This document shows positions 6,229-13,745 of a DNA stretch of 34,661 nt, in pieces; positions within the stretch are counted from its first letter, which is position 1; each line of letters opens with the position of its first letter. The notes beneath the pieces are model-generated. The model saw only the letters and a list, made by a program, of their open reading frames with translations. It had not been told where the DNA came from and did not search any database. Position numbers and translations under genes: made by a program. The DNA lies in NCBI GenBank assembly GCA_944368155.1, contig CALVWW010000012.1, forward strand, positions 1 through 34,661. Reading direction: 5' to 3'. The stretch comes from an uncultured Clostridia bacterium. GTDB lineage: Bacteria; Bacillota; Clostridia; Christensenellales; Borkfalkiaceae.

Positions 6229-8838
6229 TTATTTGCCGTAGTATGCGTTGAGATACATCTGCTTGATTTCGCTCATCAAAGGATAGCGGGGATTTGCGCC
6301 GGTGCACTGGTCGTCGAAGGCCTGCTCTACCATGTCGTCGAGGCGGGCAAGGAAGTCTGCTTCGTCAATGCCGTATTCTCTGATGGTCTTTTTGATGCCA
6401 ATCTTTTCCTTGAGCTCGTCTATTGCCTTGATGAGGTTATTGAGCTTATCCTCGTCAGTTTTGCCCGAGATGCCGAGAGCTTCGGCAACCTCCGCATAAC
6501 GGCGGAGAGTTTTGGGATGGTCGTACTGACTGAAAGTGCCCATCTTGGCAGGGGCCTCCGACGCGTTGAAACGGAGAACTTCATCTATCATAAGCGCGTT
6601 TGCAACGCCGTGGGGCAGATGATGGAAGGCGCCGAGCTTGTGCGCCATAGAGTGGCACACGCCGAGGAAGGCGTTGGCAAAGGCCATGCCCGCCATAGTT
6701 GCGGCGTTGGCCATCTTCTCCCTCGCCTCAACGTCGGTCTGGCCGTTTTCATAGGCGCGGAGGAGATATTTGAATATAACTTTGAGCGCCTGAATCGCAA
6801 GGCCGTCGGTGTAGTCGGTCGCCATGACTGAGGCATAGGCTTCCAGCGCATGGGTAACTGCGTCGATACCCGAAGCCGCCGTGAGGCCCTTGGGAGCCGA
6901 CATATGGAGGTCGGTATCCACTATTGCCATGTTGGGCATGAGCTCGTAGTCGGCAAGGGGATACTTTACGCCCGTCTTTTCATCTGTGATAACAGCGAAA
7001 GGAGTTACTTCCGAACCTGTGCCGGCAGAAGTGGGTATGGCGATGAAGTATGCCTTTTCACCCATCTTGGGGAAAGTGTATACCCTCTTTCTGATATCGA
7101 TAAAGCGCATAGCCATATCGAGGAAGTCTGCTTCGGGGTGTTCATAGAGCACCCACATAATCTTGGCAGCGTCCATAGCGGAGCCGCCGCCGAGGGCAAT
7201 TATAGTGTCGGGTTCGAAAGCTCTCATCTGGGCAACGCCCTCGAGCGCGCAGGCGAGTGTGGGGTCGGGCGCTACGTTGAAGAACGTATCGTGCGAGATA
7301 CCCATTTCGTCCAGTTTATCTGTTATGCACTTGGTGAAGCCGCTCTTGTAGAGGAAGCTGTCGGTTACAATAAACGCCTTCTTTTTGCCCATAACCGTCT
7401 TTAATTCGTCCAACGCAACGGGCAGGCAGCCCTTTTTGATGTAAACCTTCTGAGGCGCTCTGAACCAAAGCATATTCTCCCTCCTCTCGGCGACTGATTT
7501 TATATTTAAAAGATGCTTTACGCCGACATTTTCAGAAACAGAGTTGCCGCCCCATGTGCCGCAGCCGAGCGTGAGCGAAGGTGCAAGCTTGAAGTTATAT
7601 AAATCGCCTATGCCGCCGTGCGACGAGGGAGTGTTTAAAAGTATGCGGCAGGTCTTCATGCGCTCGCAGAACCTGTCGAACCTGTCCTTAGCGATATTTT
7701 CGTTGAGATAAATTGAGGATGTGTGACCGAATCCGCCGTCGGCAACGAGTTTTTCGGCCTTGTTCAAAGCGTCGTCGAAGTCCTTGGCCCTGTACATTGC
7801 AAGCACGGGCGAGAGCTTTTCGTGCGCGAACTCTTCAGAGATATCTACAGATTCAACCTCTCCTATGATTATTTTTGTGCTTTCGGGTACGTCCACGCCG
7901 GCGAGCTTAGCGATGGTATGCGCCTTCTGACCGACAATTTTTGCATTGAGCGCACCGTTAATTATTATGGTTTTGCGCACTTTTTCGGTCTCTTCGGGAC
8001 TCAAAAAGTAGCAACCGCGGTATGCAAATTCCTTTTTTACCTTGTCGTAGATTTTATCGGCGACAATTACCGACTGCTCCGACGCGCAAATCATGCCGTT
8101 ATCGAAAGTTTTTGAATGAATAATCGAGCTTACTGCAAGCAGGATATCGGCGCTCTCATCAATGATTGCCGGCGTGTTACCTGCGCCGACGCCGAGTGCG
8201 GGCTTGCCTGATGAATATGCCGCCTTTACCATGCCGGGACCGCCCGTTGCAAGAATCGTGTCGGACTCGGTCATGAGAAGGTTTGTCATTTCAAGAGAGG
8301 GGCTGTCTATCCAGCCGATAATGCCTTCGGGTGCGCCTGCCTCCACAGCGGCCTCATATACCACCTTTGCAGCTGCAATAGTGCTCATCTTAGCGCGGGG
8401 ATGCGGGCTTATTATCACGCCGTTGCGCGTCTTTAAGCAGATGAGCGTTTTGAATATGGCGGTTGAAGTGGGGTTAGTTGTGGGAATTACCGCCGAAATG
8501 AGGCCGATAGGCTCGGCTATTGTTTTAAAACCGTAGGACTTATCCTCATCTATTACACCGCAAGTTTTTGTAAACTTGTATTTGTTGTAGATATATTCGG
8601 CTGCGTAGTTATTCTTTATTACCTTATCCTCCACTACGCCCATACCCGTCTCTTCAACAGCGAGCTTGGCAAGGGGGATACGCGCTTTGTTTGCCGCAAT
8701 CGCACAGGCAAGGAAGATTTTATCGACCTGTTCCTGCGTGTAGGTAGCAAATATCTTCTGCGCTTCCCGCACTCTTTTGATAGTAGCTTCAAGCTTTTCA
8801 ACGCTGTCGCAAATGTCGTAATTGAACTTGAACTCCAT
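6229..8838 (-). CDS. adhE: Bifunctional acetaldehyde-CoA/alcohol dehydrogenase AdhE
   Basis: An 869-aa protein of normal AdhE length. Residues 1-440 are the acetylating aldehyde dehydrogenase, with catalytic C251 in NGMICASEQ and the NAD-site segments VIPTTNPTSTAIFK and GVGAGNTPA. Residues ~460-869 are the iron-dependent alcohol dehydrogenase, with GGGSAMDAAK and the metal-ligand region GIDAVTHALEA and HSMAHKLGAFHHLPHGVANA. It reduces acetyl-CoA to acetaldehyde and ethanol, using 2 NADH, and usually forms long cytoplasmic spirosome filaments. AGGAG lies before ATG 8838. Together with the pfl operon of this window it completes a pyruvate-to-ethanol route. It is followed by the APH-like gene. 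Confidence 0.97.
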   Translation of the reverse strand: MEFKFNYDICDSVEKLEATIKRVREAQKIFATYTQEQVDKIFLACAIAANKARIPLAKLAVEETGMGVVEDKVIKNNYAAEYIYNKYKFTKTCGVIDEDKSYGFKTIAEPIGLISAVIPTTNPTSTAIFKTLICLKTRNGVIISPHPRAKMSTIAAAKVVYEAAVEAGAPEGIIGWIDSPSLEMTNLLMTESDTILATGGPGMVKAAYSSGKPALGVGAGNTPAIIDESADILLAVSSIIHSKTFDNGMICASEQSVIVADKIYDKVKKEFAYRGCYFLSPEETEKVRKTIIINGALNAKIVGQKAHTIAKLAGVDVPESTKIIIGEVESVDISEEFAHEKLSPVLAMYRAKDFDDALNKAEKLVADGGFGHTSSIYLNENIAKDRFDRFCERMKTCRILLNTPSSHGGIGDLYNFKLAPSLTLGCGTWGGNSVSENVGVKHLLNIKSVAERRENMLWFRAPQKVYIKKGCLPVALDELKTVMGKKKAFIVTDSFLYKSGFTKCITDKLDEMGISHDTFFNVAPDPTLACALEGVAQMRAFEPDTIIALGGGSAMDAAKIMWVLYEHPEADFLDMAMRFIDIRKRVYTFPKMGEKAYFIAIPTSAGTGSEVTPFAVITDEKTGVKYPLADYELMPNMAIVDTDLHMSAPKGLTAASGIDAVTHALEAYASVMATDYTDGLAIQALKVIFKYLLRAYENGQTDVEAREKMANAATMAGMAFANAFLGVCHSMAHKLGAFHHLPHGVANALMIDEVLRFNASEAPAKMGTFSQYDHPKTLRRYAEVAEALGISGKTDEDKLNNLIKAIDELKEKIGIKKTIREYGIDEADFLARLDDMVEQAFDDQCTGANPRYPLMSEIKQMYLNAYYGK

Positions 8839-8903
8839 ATGTTTCTCCTGTAAATAATTTGTCCGATTGAAATAAATTAAATCGTAATTTTTTTATCGAT
8901 TAA

Positions 8904-8932
8904 ATTTTAGCAAAGATTTATCAGTAGAGCAA
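8904..8932 (-). promoter_or_regulatory. Candidate adhE promoter
   Basis: TTGCTC (8932-8927), a 17-bp spacer and TAAAAT (8909-8904) on the minus strand. A degenerate dyad (AAATTAAATCG ... CGATTAAATTT) lies in the leader just downstream. I looked for a Rex operator here and found only poor halves. Confidence 0.4.
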
Positions 8933-9110
8933 GCGCATGACAAGGCCATTTAAAAATAAGCGATAAATGTTAAAAACAACTAAAAACAGTTAAATTTGAA
9001 CACAATATGCCGCAAATACGGCACGGATAAGCGATTGGCCATTTTTCAGCCGAACATAATTCAATTTGCTAAATATCGGTCCAAATTTAAATTTTCGGCA
9101 CAAATATAGC
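8933..9110. other. AT-rich intergenic region between adhE and the tRNA locus
   Basis: No ORF or clear signal apart from the promoters listed on either side. Confidence 0.5.
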
Positions 9111-9139
9111 TTGACTTTATAGCGGCGTTTAATTATAAT
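9111..9139 (+). promoter_or_regulatory. Strong promoter of the tRNA-Leu locus
   Basis: TTGACT (9111-9116), a 17-bp spacer and TATAAT (9134-9139). It would drive one transcript through the partial tRNA copies into the intact tRNA-Leu. Confidence 0.8.
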
Positions 9140-9202
9140 TGATAATGTTATTCATACATAGCACAGATTGTTGCATTGCATTAATACAGTTATATATTCA
9201 AT

Positions 9203-9400
9203 GCGATATGGTGCGGGCAGACGCGCCATATATATGTAATCTAAGTTTATTAATGCGGATATGGTGCGGGCGGACGCGCCATATATATGTAATCTAAGTT
9301 TATTAATGCGGATATGGCGGAATTGGCAGACGCGCCGTACATTTAATGCGGATATGGTGCGGGCAGACGCGCCATATATATGTAATCTAAGTTTATTAAT
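9203..9400 (+). repeat. Four tandem partial copies of the tRNA-Leu 5' half with its spacer
   Basis: Copies at 9203-9254 (52 nt), 9255-9307 (53), 9308-9347 (40) and 9348-9400 (53). Each starts GCGGATATGG (the first lacks a G) and ends around GACGCGC, i.e. acceptor 5' strand plus D-arm (tRNA positions 1-26), followed by an AT-rich spacer. In copies 1, 2 and 4 the D-stem/loop segment CGGAATTGG is replaced by TGCGGG, and the tRNA part can fold on itself (ATATGG-T-GCG with CGC-G-CCATAT). Copy 3 keeps the true tRNA D-arm. The array abuts the intact tRNA at 9401. Confidence 0.9.
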
Positions 9401-9483
9401 GCGGATATGGCGGAATTGGCAGACGCGCAGGTTTCAGGTTCCTGTGGGCGACCGTGCAGGTTCAACTCCTGTTATCCGCACCA
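9401..9483 (+). tRNA. tRNA-Leu (anticodon CAG)
   Basis: Acceptor GCGGATA (9401-9407) pairs with TATCCGC (9473-9479), discriminator A and encoded CCA at 9481-9483. D-arm GGCGGAATTGGCAGACGC; anticodon arm CAGGT-TTCAGGT-TCCTG gives anticodon CAG; the variable arm is long as in class II tRNAs; T-arm GCAGG-TTCAACT-CCTGT. A strong terminator follows at 9489. Confidence 0.95.
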
Positions 9484-9488
9484 AAAAG

Positions 9489-9520
9489 CAGAGGAGCAAG
9501 TATATGCTCCTCTGTTTTTT
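9489..9520 (+). terminator. Terminator of tRNA-Leu
   Basis: CAGAGGAGCA (9489-9498) and TGCTCCTCTG (9505-9514), then TTTTTT (9515-9520). Confidence 0.95.
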
Positions 9521-9530
9521 GATTCTTGTA

Positions 9531-9669
9531 GATTATACAGGAGTTGAGGGGGGGCAAGCAACCTTGCTGGTTGCGCAGGTCGGAGGTTTCAACCGACGAC
9601 TTGACAGCCCTCGGCTTGGGCTGTCAACCGTGCGCCGCGCTCAAGCGGCAACTCCTGTTATCCGCACCA
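9531..9669 (+). other. Scrambled tRNA-Leu-like structured element
   Basis: The last 21 nt (9649-9669) equal the tRNA-Leu 3' end including CCA. Short islands upstream also match the tRNA in order: GGCA, GCGCAGGT, TTTCA and ACCGTGC. Between them lie extra hairpins: GCAACC-ttgct-GGTTGC; GTCGG...CCGAC; a perfect 10-bp TTGACAGCCC/GGGCTGTCAA; and CCGC-gctcaa-GCGG in place of the T-stem/loop 5' side. ACAGGAGTTG (9537-9546) pairs perfectly with CAACTCCTGT (9649-9658), closing the whole. There is no 5' acceptor strand of its own, so it cannot be a normal tRNA. It has its own terminator at 9669. Either a decayed tRNA copy expanded by hairpins or a tRNA-derived structured RNA. Confidence 0.6.
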
Positions 9670-9704
9670 AAAGAGAAGGGACGCTTTGGCATCCCTTCTC
9701 TTTT
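9669..9704 (+). terminator. Terminator after the tRNA-like element
   Basis: AAAAGAGAAGGGA (9669-9681) pairs perfectly with TCCCTTCTCTTTT (9692-9704), with a 10-nt loop. Confidence 0.9.
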
Positions 9705-9796
9705 ATTATAATTGTGGTAAAATAATCGGTTAAGGGCGGGCAGGGCACGCAATCAAACGTAGTACAAATTTATGTGTGTGTTTTGGTATAAAAGAA

Positions 9797-9829
9797 GCGT
9801 GGCGGCAAATGCAATATTTGCCGCCACGC
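9797..9829 (-). terminator. Strong hairpin downstream of the CxxC lipoprotein
   Basis: GCGTGGCGGCAAAT (9797-9810) pairs perfectly with ATTTGCCGCCACGC (9816-9829), with a CTTCTTTT tail on the minus strand. It likely terminates the lipoprotein transcript about 220 nt after its stop. Confidence 0.65.
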
Positions 9830-10050
9830 CCCTTGCGTTGGAAAAAAATATAAAGTGAGTTATATAGTATGTGAGCAAGATTAAATGTTGCCATCCTGTC
9901 GGGCGCCGGGGAGTACATTGTAAGGAAAGGCGCCCGCAGGAGGAACATTTTGTGAACTGTAATTAAATTACAGACCACGGAACTTAATAACCTTGGGGGA
10001 AATTAAGTTTTTATTTTTAGGATTTAAAGCTTGTGCTTTAGTCTGTTGCG
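9830..10050 (-). other. Structured 3' region of the lipoprotein gene
   Basis: No ORF. Several inverted repeats: GGGCGCC (9901-9907) with GGCGCCC (9929-9935); CTGTAATT-A-AATTACAG (9957-9973); CTTAAT...ATTAAG around 9981-10007; TAAAGC-TTGT-GCTTTA near 10025-10040. It reads as a long folded 3' untranslated region; a small RNA cannot be excluded. Confidence 0.4.
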
Positions 10051-13000
10051 TTACTCAGTAACTGCTACGATATTGAGAGTACCAAGCACTTTGTCAACTT
10101 CAGGCTTATCTGCGGGGTCACCTACGGAGCCGTCGCTTGCCCAGATAACAATCATCTGGTTGCAGTTCTCGCAGATGTAACCAACGTAGGTTACAGCCTC
10201 TTCGCCTTCGGGATAATCCCACTCATAGGTGAGGCCATCGCCCTGCTCGTGACCGATTGCTTCTACCTCATTCCTGAAGGAATAAGGAACGTTTACAGTC
10301 GTGGTCTCTTCTGCAGGAGTGAAGGTGATGGAAGTGTCGCCATTGGTGTAAGTATAAGGCTCGTTTTCAAGCTCATACTGTACATCTATGGAGTACTCGA
10401 TAACGCTGTCAGTCTCGCAACCGCCGGAAATAACGGCCTTAGTCCAATCGCTGTCTGCAAGTGCAGGGAGCGTGGTTGTGAAGGATACGTCGCAACCGGT
10501 GCAGGAAATGGTTATGCTGCCTTCAGTTGTATCGGTAGGATTGGTTACTGAAGTTACTTTCCATTCATGTACGCCTGCAACTTCGTTAGCGAAGTAGTAG
10601 GTATCGCAATCGGTGCAGTGCATTACTGCGGGATGGGTATGAGTTGCCTTTTCTGCAGTCTCAATGGACTCGGGGTTGTGTGCACCGGTCACATTAATGA
10701 GAACCTTCTGCTGGCAGGACTGGCATACTACATATACATAGCCGGACTGGCTGCAATCGAAAGGAACGTTTACAAATTCTTCGTAAGTGAAAGACCACTC
10801 GGTAAGGTTGTAAGATACACCGGACTCATAGCCCTCGATTTCGGTGCCAGCGATAGACTGGCCAGCATGTGTACCGTCTGAGAACAGGTGGTAAGACTTA
10901 CCGATGTTAACGCCGTTGAAATCATATGCAGGCTCGGTTTCGGTTGCTGCCTTGTAGAAGTCAACAATACCGTCGGTATCGCATTCCTGTGCAACCTGAA
11001 CATTGTCAATTATTGCATCTTCCACAGTGTACTGAGTGGTGATTTCGCCACCAGTTACGCCGCAACGTGAGCAATGAATTGTGAGGTCGTAGAGAGCATT
11101 GTTGTTGCCATCAACTTCACCGGTTGCAGTCCAGCTGTCAAGTACCCAGTTATGTCCGAGTGCGGAATCTTCAATAAGAATATCCTTGTTGCATACGGTG
11201 CAGTGTCTTACGCCGTCATCTTCGCAGGTAGGAGCTGTTACCCAACCGTCAGCATATGTATGAGCCACTCTGTATTCAATAAGAACATTGTGTTCGCATA
11301 CGTCGCAAACTATCATAGCTTCTGCACCTTCTTCAGCACAAGAAGTAGGAACGTTTACGAAGAACTCAACAACAGAAGCAAGAGGGTCATCACTATAGAT
11401 AACCTGGTCAGGAACAATCTCGTACTTGGTACCTTCGATAGTTACGCTGTGGTGGGTGGTTTCGGAAGTGGTGATATCCTTAGTTATGGTCTCACTGCTG
11501 TTGGGGTCAACATAAGTTACGTGATAGATTGTTTCAATCTTCTCGCAATCGTTGCCGACGCCTACAGGAGTGGTAACAACTTCGGTAGTAACTGTAGCAT
11601 CATCGATAACTCCGCTGTCTCCGCAAAGTTTGCACTTGTAGGATACAGTGATGTTTTCAAGGTCGGAATCGTCTACAGTTACTTCATAATCATGAGCATC
11701 TTCATCAACAGGTGCACCAACACGGATGATGGTCTCGCCGTTGTAAACAGTGTTAGCAGCTATATCTTCAGGATTCGTTACGATGTTGTCCTTGCAGAAG
11801 CAATCAGGATCGCTGCACTTAACGCTCCAGTATTCAGGAGTTACGCAGGTAGCTTCGTGATGGATAACATCCTCAGAATCGATGGAATTAATGAGCTCGC
11901 CGTCTGCATTGGTATGATAGCCATATACATTGATAAGTACGTTGCCTTCGCAAGCTTCGCATACGAAGAATACATAGCCCTCTACAAGTTCGGAGCAGCT
12001 GTACTTAACGTTAACGAATGTCTGGAACTGGCTGTACTGAAGAATGTTGTAGTTAGGGTCAGAAGCATCAAGGTCTTCAATAAGAATGTTAACCCTGTTA
12101 CCGTTATCATCGGTGAAGTAGTGCATACCGCCTTCAACAACAACGCCTTCATACTCTTCGGTGAATGCTACGGTGCTGGTTGCAGTAGTGGTAGCAGTGC
12201 CGCCCTTAACGCTGTTAACGGTGAACTGGTCGCCTTCAGCAATATTGATAGCGAAGGTGTAGTAGCTGTCTTCAGCGCAGCCGCCGTCTACTTCGGTAGT
12301 TACATCGTAGAAGCCGGTAGCGCTGCCGGTAGCTTCGCCGTCGATAGTTGCAGCGTTCTCAAGAGTGAGAGCGGGAAGAACTACAGTTACGGTGTTGTTG
12401 CATACAGGGCAGGTACCATACATCGTACCGGTAGAAGTTTCGGTAGGATCTTCGCTGATGGTCCATGCGCTTACGGAGTGACCTCTTACTTCAATCTGCT
12501 CGCTAATCTGATAGTCATCACACCTCGAGCAAAGGGTTATGTAGAGACCGCCGTCTTCGCATACTACATCGCCGGCATTGTAAATAGGATGGCTCTCCTG
12601 CCAATCGTGTCCGAGTGCAGTACCGGGCTGCTCAACGCCGCCTTCAACATAGCCGCAAACTTCGCACTGGTGACCGCCTACAACAGCATTGTGGGTGCAG
12701 TCTGCAGGGATATCCTGATCCTCGCCCCATGTGTGCATAACGGTGTCGCGAACGATTTCGGAATAGTCGCACTCGGTGCATTCAACGAGGTAAACGCCAT
12801 TGGTGAAAGTATCGTTAGCTTCGTCATAGGAATGCTCCTTAAGCTCCCACCAATCTATAACGTGTTCGTCAGTGTGCTCCACGCAGTCGCATTCAAGGTC
12901 TGACAGGTCAAGTTCTTCGGTAGAACCGTCGGAATAATATATAATGAGGGTATTACCACTCACTTCCATACTTTCAACGGTTCTATCAGAACAGCCGGAA

Positions 13001-13086
13001 AGACCGATTGCAAGCGCAACAGCACAGCATACGACGCACAGCAACATAATCAACTTGATAAGCAGTGACTTTGTTTTCTGTAACAT
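10051..13086 (-). CDS. Large secreted lipoprotein with tandem CxxC (zinc-ribbon-like) repeats
   Basis: From ATG 13086 the protein has 1011 aa. Residues 1-32 form a lipoprotein signal peptide: basic start, hydrophobic core, lipobox AIGLSGC with the lipidated Cys at 32. The mature protein is acidic (rich in D, E, T, V) and contains 13 C-x-x-C knuckles (CTEC, CEVC, CSRC, CPVC, CEAC, CKLC and others) at irregular spacing, many within GH-x-W/Y ... C-x-x-C patterns, plus beta-strand-rich spacers. Such repeats occur in cell-surface proteins of gut Firmicutes and may bind zinc; ligands or role are unknown. AAAGGAGA lies 13 bases upstream, a long spacing. The frame is open to 13188, but the extension lacks signal features. 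It has its own promoter and a long leader. A mirror-image frame of 609 aa on the opposite strand is an artefact of its codon usage. Confidence 0.85.
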   Translation of the reverse strand: MLQKTKSLLIKLIMLLCVVCCAVALAIGLSGCSDRTVESMEVSGNTLIIYYSDGSTEELDLSDLECDCVEHTDEHVIDWWELKEHSYDEANDTFTNGVYLVECTECDYSEIVRDTVMHTWGEDQDIPADCTHNAVVGGHQCEVCGYVEGGVEQPGTALGHDWQESHPIYNAGDVVCEDGGLYITLCSRCDDYQISEQIEVRGHSVSAWTISEDPTETSTGTMYGTCPVCNNTVTVVLPALTLENAATIDGEATGSATGFYDVTTEVDGGCAEDSYYTFAINIAEGDQFTVNSVKGGTATTTATSTVAFTEEYEGVVVEGGMHYFTDDNGNRVNILIEDLDASDPNYNILQYSQFQTFVNVKYSCSELVEGYVFFVCEACEGNVLINVYGYHTNADGELINSIDSEDVIHHEATCVTPEYWSVKCSDPDCFCKDNIVTNPEDIAANTVYNGETIIRVGAPVDEDAHDYEVTVDDSDLENITVSYKCKLCGDSGVIDDATVTTEVVTTPVGVGNDCEKIETIYHVTYVDPNSSETITKDITTSETTHHSVTIEGTKYEIVPDQVIYSDDPLASVVEFFVNVPTSCAEEGAEAMIVCDVCEHNVLIEYRVAHTYADGWVTAPTCEDDGVRHCTVCNKDILIEDSALGHNWVLDSWTATGEVDGNNNALYDLTIHCSRCGVTGGEITTQYTVEDAIIDNVQVAQECDTDGIVDFYKAATETEPAYDFNGVNIGKSYHLFSDGTHAGQSIAGTEIEGYESGVSYNLTEWSFTYEEFVNVPFDCSQSGYVYVVCQSCQQKVLINVTGAHNPESIETAEKATHTHPAVMHCTDCDTYYFANEVAGVHEWKVTSVTNPTDTTEGSITISCTGCDVSFTTTLPALADSDWTKAVISGGCETDSVIEYSIDVQYELENEPYTYTNGDTSITFTPAEETTTVNVPYSFRNEVEAIGHEQGDGLTYEWDYPEGEEAVTYVGYICENCNQMIVIWASDGSVGDPADKPEVDKVLGTLNIVAVTE

Positions 13087-13364
13087 CTTTGTCTTTAAAT
13101 CTCCTTTTATTTTTAATAAATTTTTTGAAACCAAAGTTTCTTGGCCTTTGGAGCTCACTTGAATCTCCTCAGGCAATTGGGCGGGCATTTTCCCGCCGGG
13201 AGCCCTTTATCCGGACTCCGATTGGAATCATTAAGACTCCATATAACTCAAATATAATTCTCCTTTACAATACCTCCCCGCAAGATTTGTTACGCTTTCG
13301 CTACAAAGAAAATACTGACCGTTCTGACCAAAAGGACAAAACAAGCCCGTAAAAATCTTTGTCG
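13087..13364 (-). promoter_or_regulatory. Long structured 5' leader of the lipoprotein gene
   Basis: About 278 nt lie between the predicted start of transcription and the start codon. On the minus strand it contains a GAAA-capped hairpin near 13300 (TTTGT-AGC-GAAA-GC...ACAAA), GGCGGG/CCCGCC near 13180-13198, CCAAAG/CTTTGG near 13130-13150, and a possible 20-codon leader ORF starting MIPIGVRIKGSRRENA with TGGAG 5 bases upstream. No known riboswitch class was recognised. Confidence 0.4.
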
Positions 13365-13370
13365 CTAAAT

Positions 13371-13399
13371 ATTCTAACGCATTTAATTTTTATTGTCAA
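13371..13399 (-). promoter_or_regulatory. Promoter of the CxxC lipoprotein gene
   Basis: TTGACA (13399-13394), a 17-bp spacer and TAGAAT (13376-13371) on the minus strand. Confidence 0.7.
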
Positions 13400-13745
13400 C
13401 TATTTTGGTAAAATTTATTGTTTCATTTTCACTGTCATCTCACAGTTTGCTCTTAAATCGATAATTTTTGCCAGAATATGGCAATTGTTTACACAACGGC
13501 AGCGGAATATTATTTTTTCGGTTCGATTGCACAGCCTGAATCAGGCGCAATTTCAGGCCCGTGCAGCTTAAACAGAGACTGCCTGAACACGCTTTTAAAA
13601 AGCTACGGCCGTTGCGGAGACATAAATAATATAATAAATAATATGGAATAAGCGTTTCTGACAGAAATATCAGAGTTGCAATACCTGCGCATATGTTGCT
13701 GTGTGCAAGAAAAAACCTTAAAAATTCCTTCGCTGAAACAGACGT
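13400..13745. other. Intergenic region without recognised genes
   Basis: Only short inverted repeats such as GCCTGAA...TTTCAGGC near 13532-13558. No convincing start codon with a Shine-Dalgarno site on either strand. Confidence 0.5.

Noticed and set aside
8839-9010. Possible Rex operator upstream of adhE
   Set aside because: TGTTAA and GTTGTTTTTAACA-like pieces are present but the spacing does not fit TTGTTAA-N4-TTAACAA.
9261-9725. 154-aa open frame over the tRNA locus
   Set aside because: It is a translation of tRNA repeats, the tRNA and terminators.
11074-12903. 609-aa open frame on the plus strand opposite the lipoprotein gene
   Set aside because: The opposite strand encodes a signal peptide, lipobox and repeated CxxC knuckles; the plus frame has no such features and no Shine-Dalgarno site. 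It is a codon-usage mirror.
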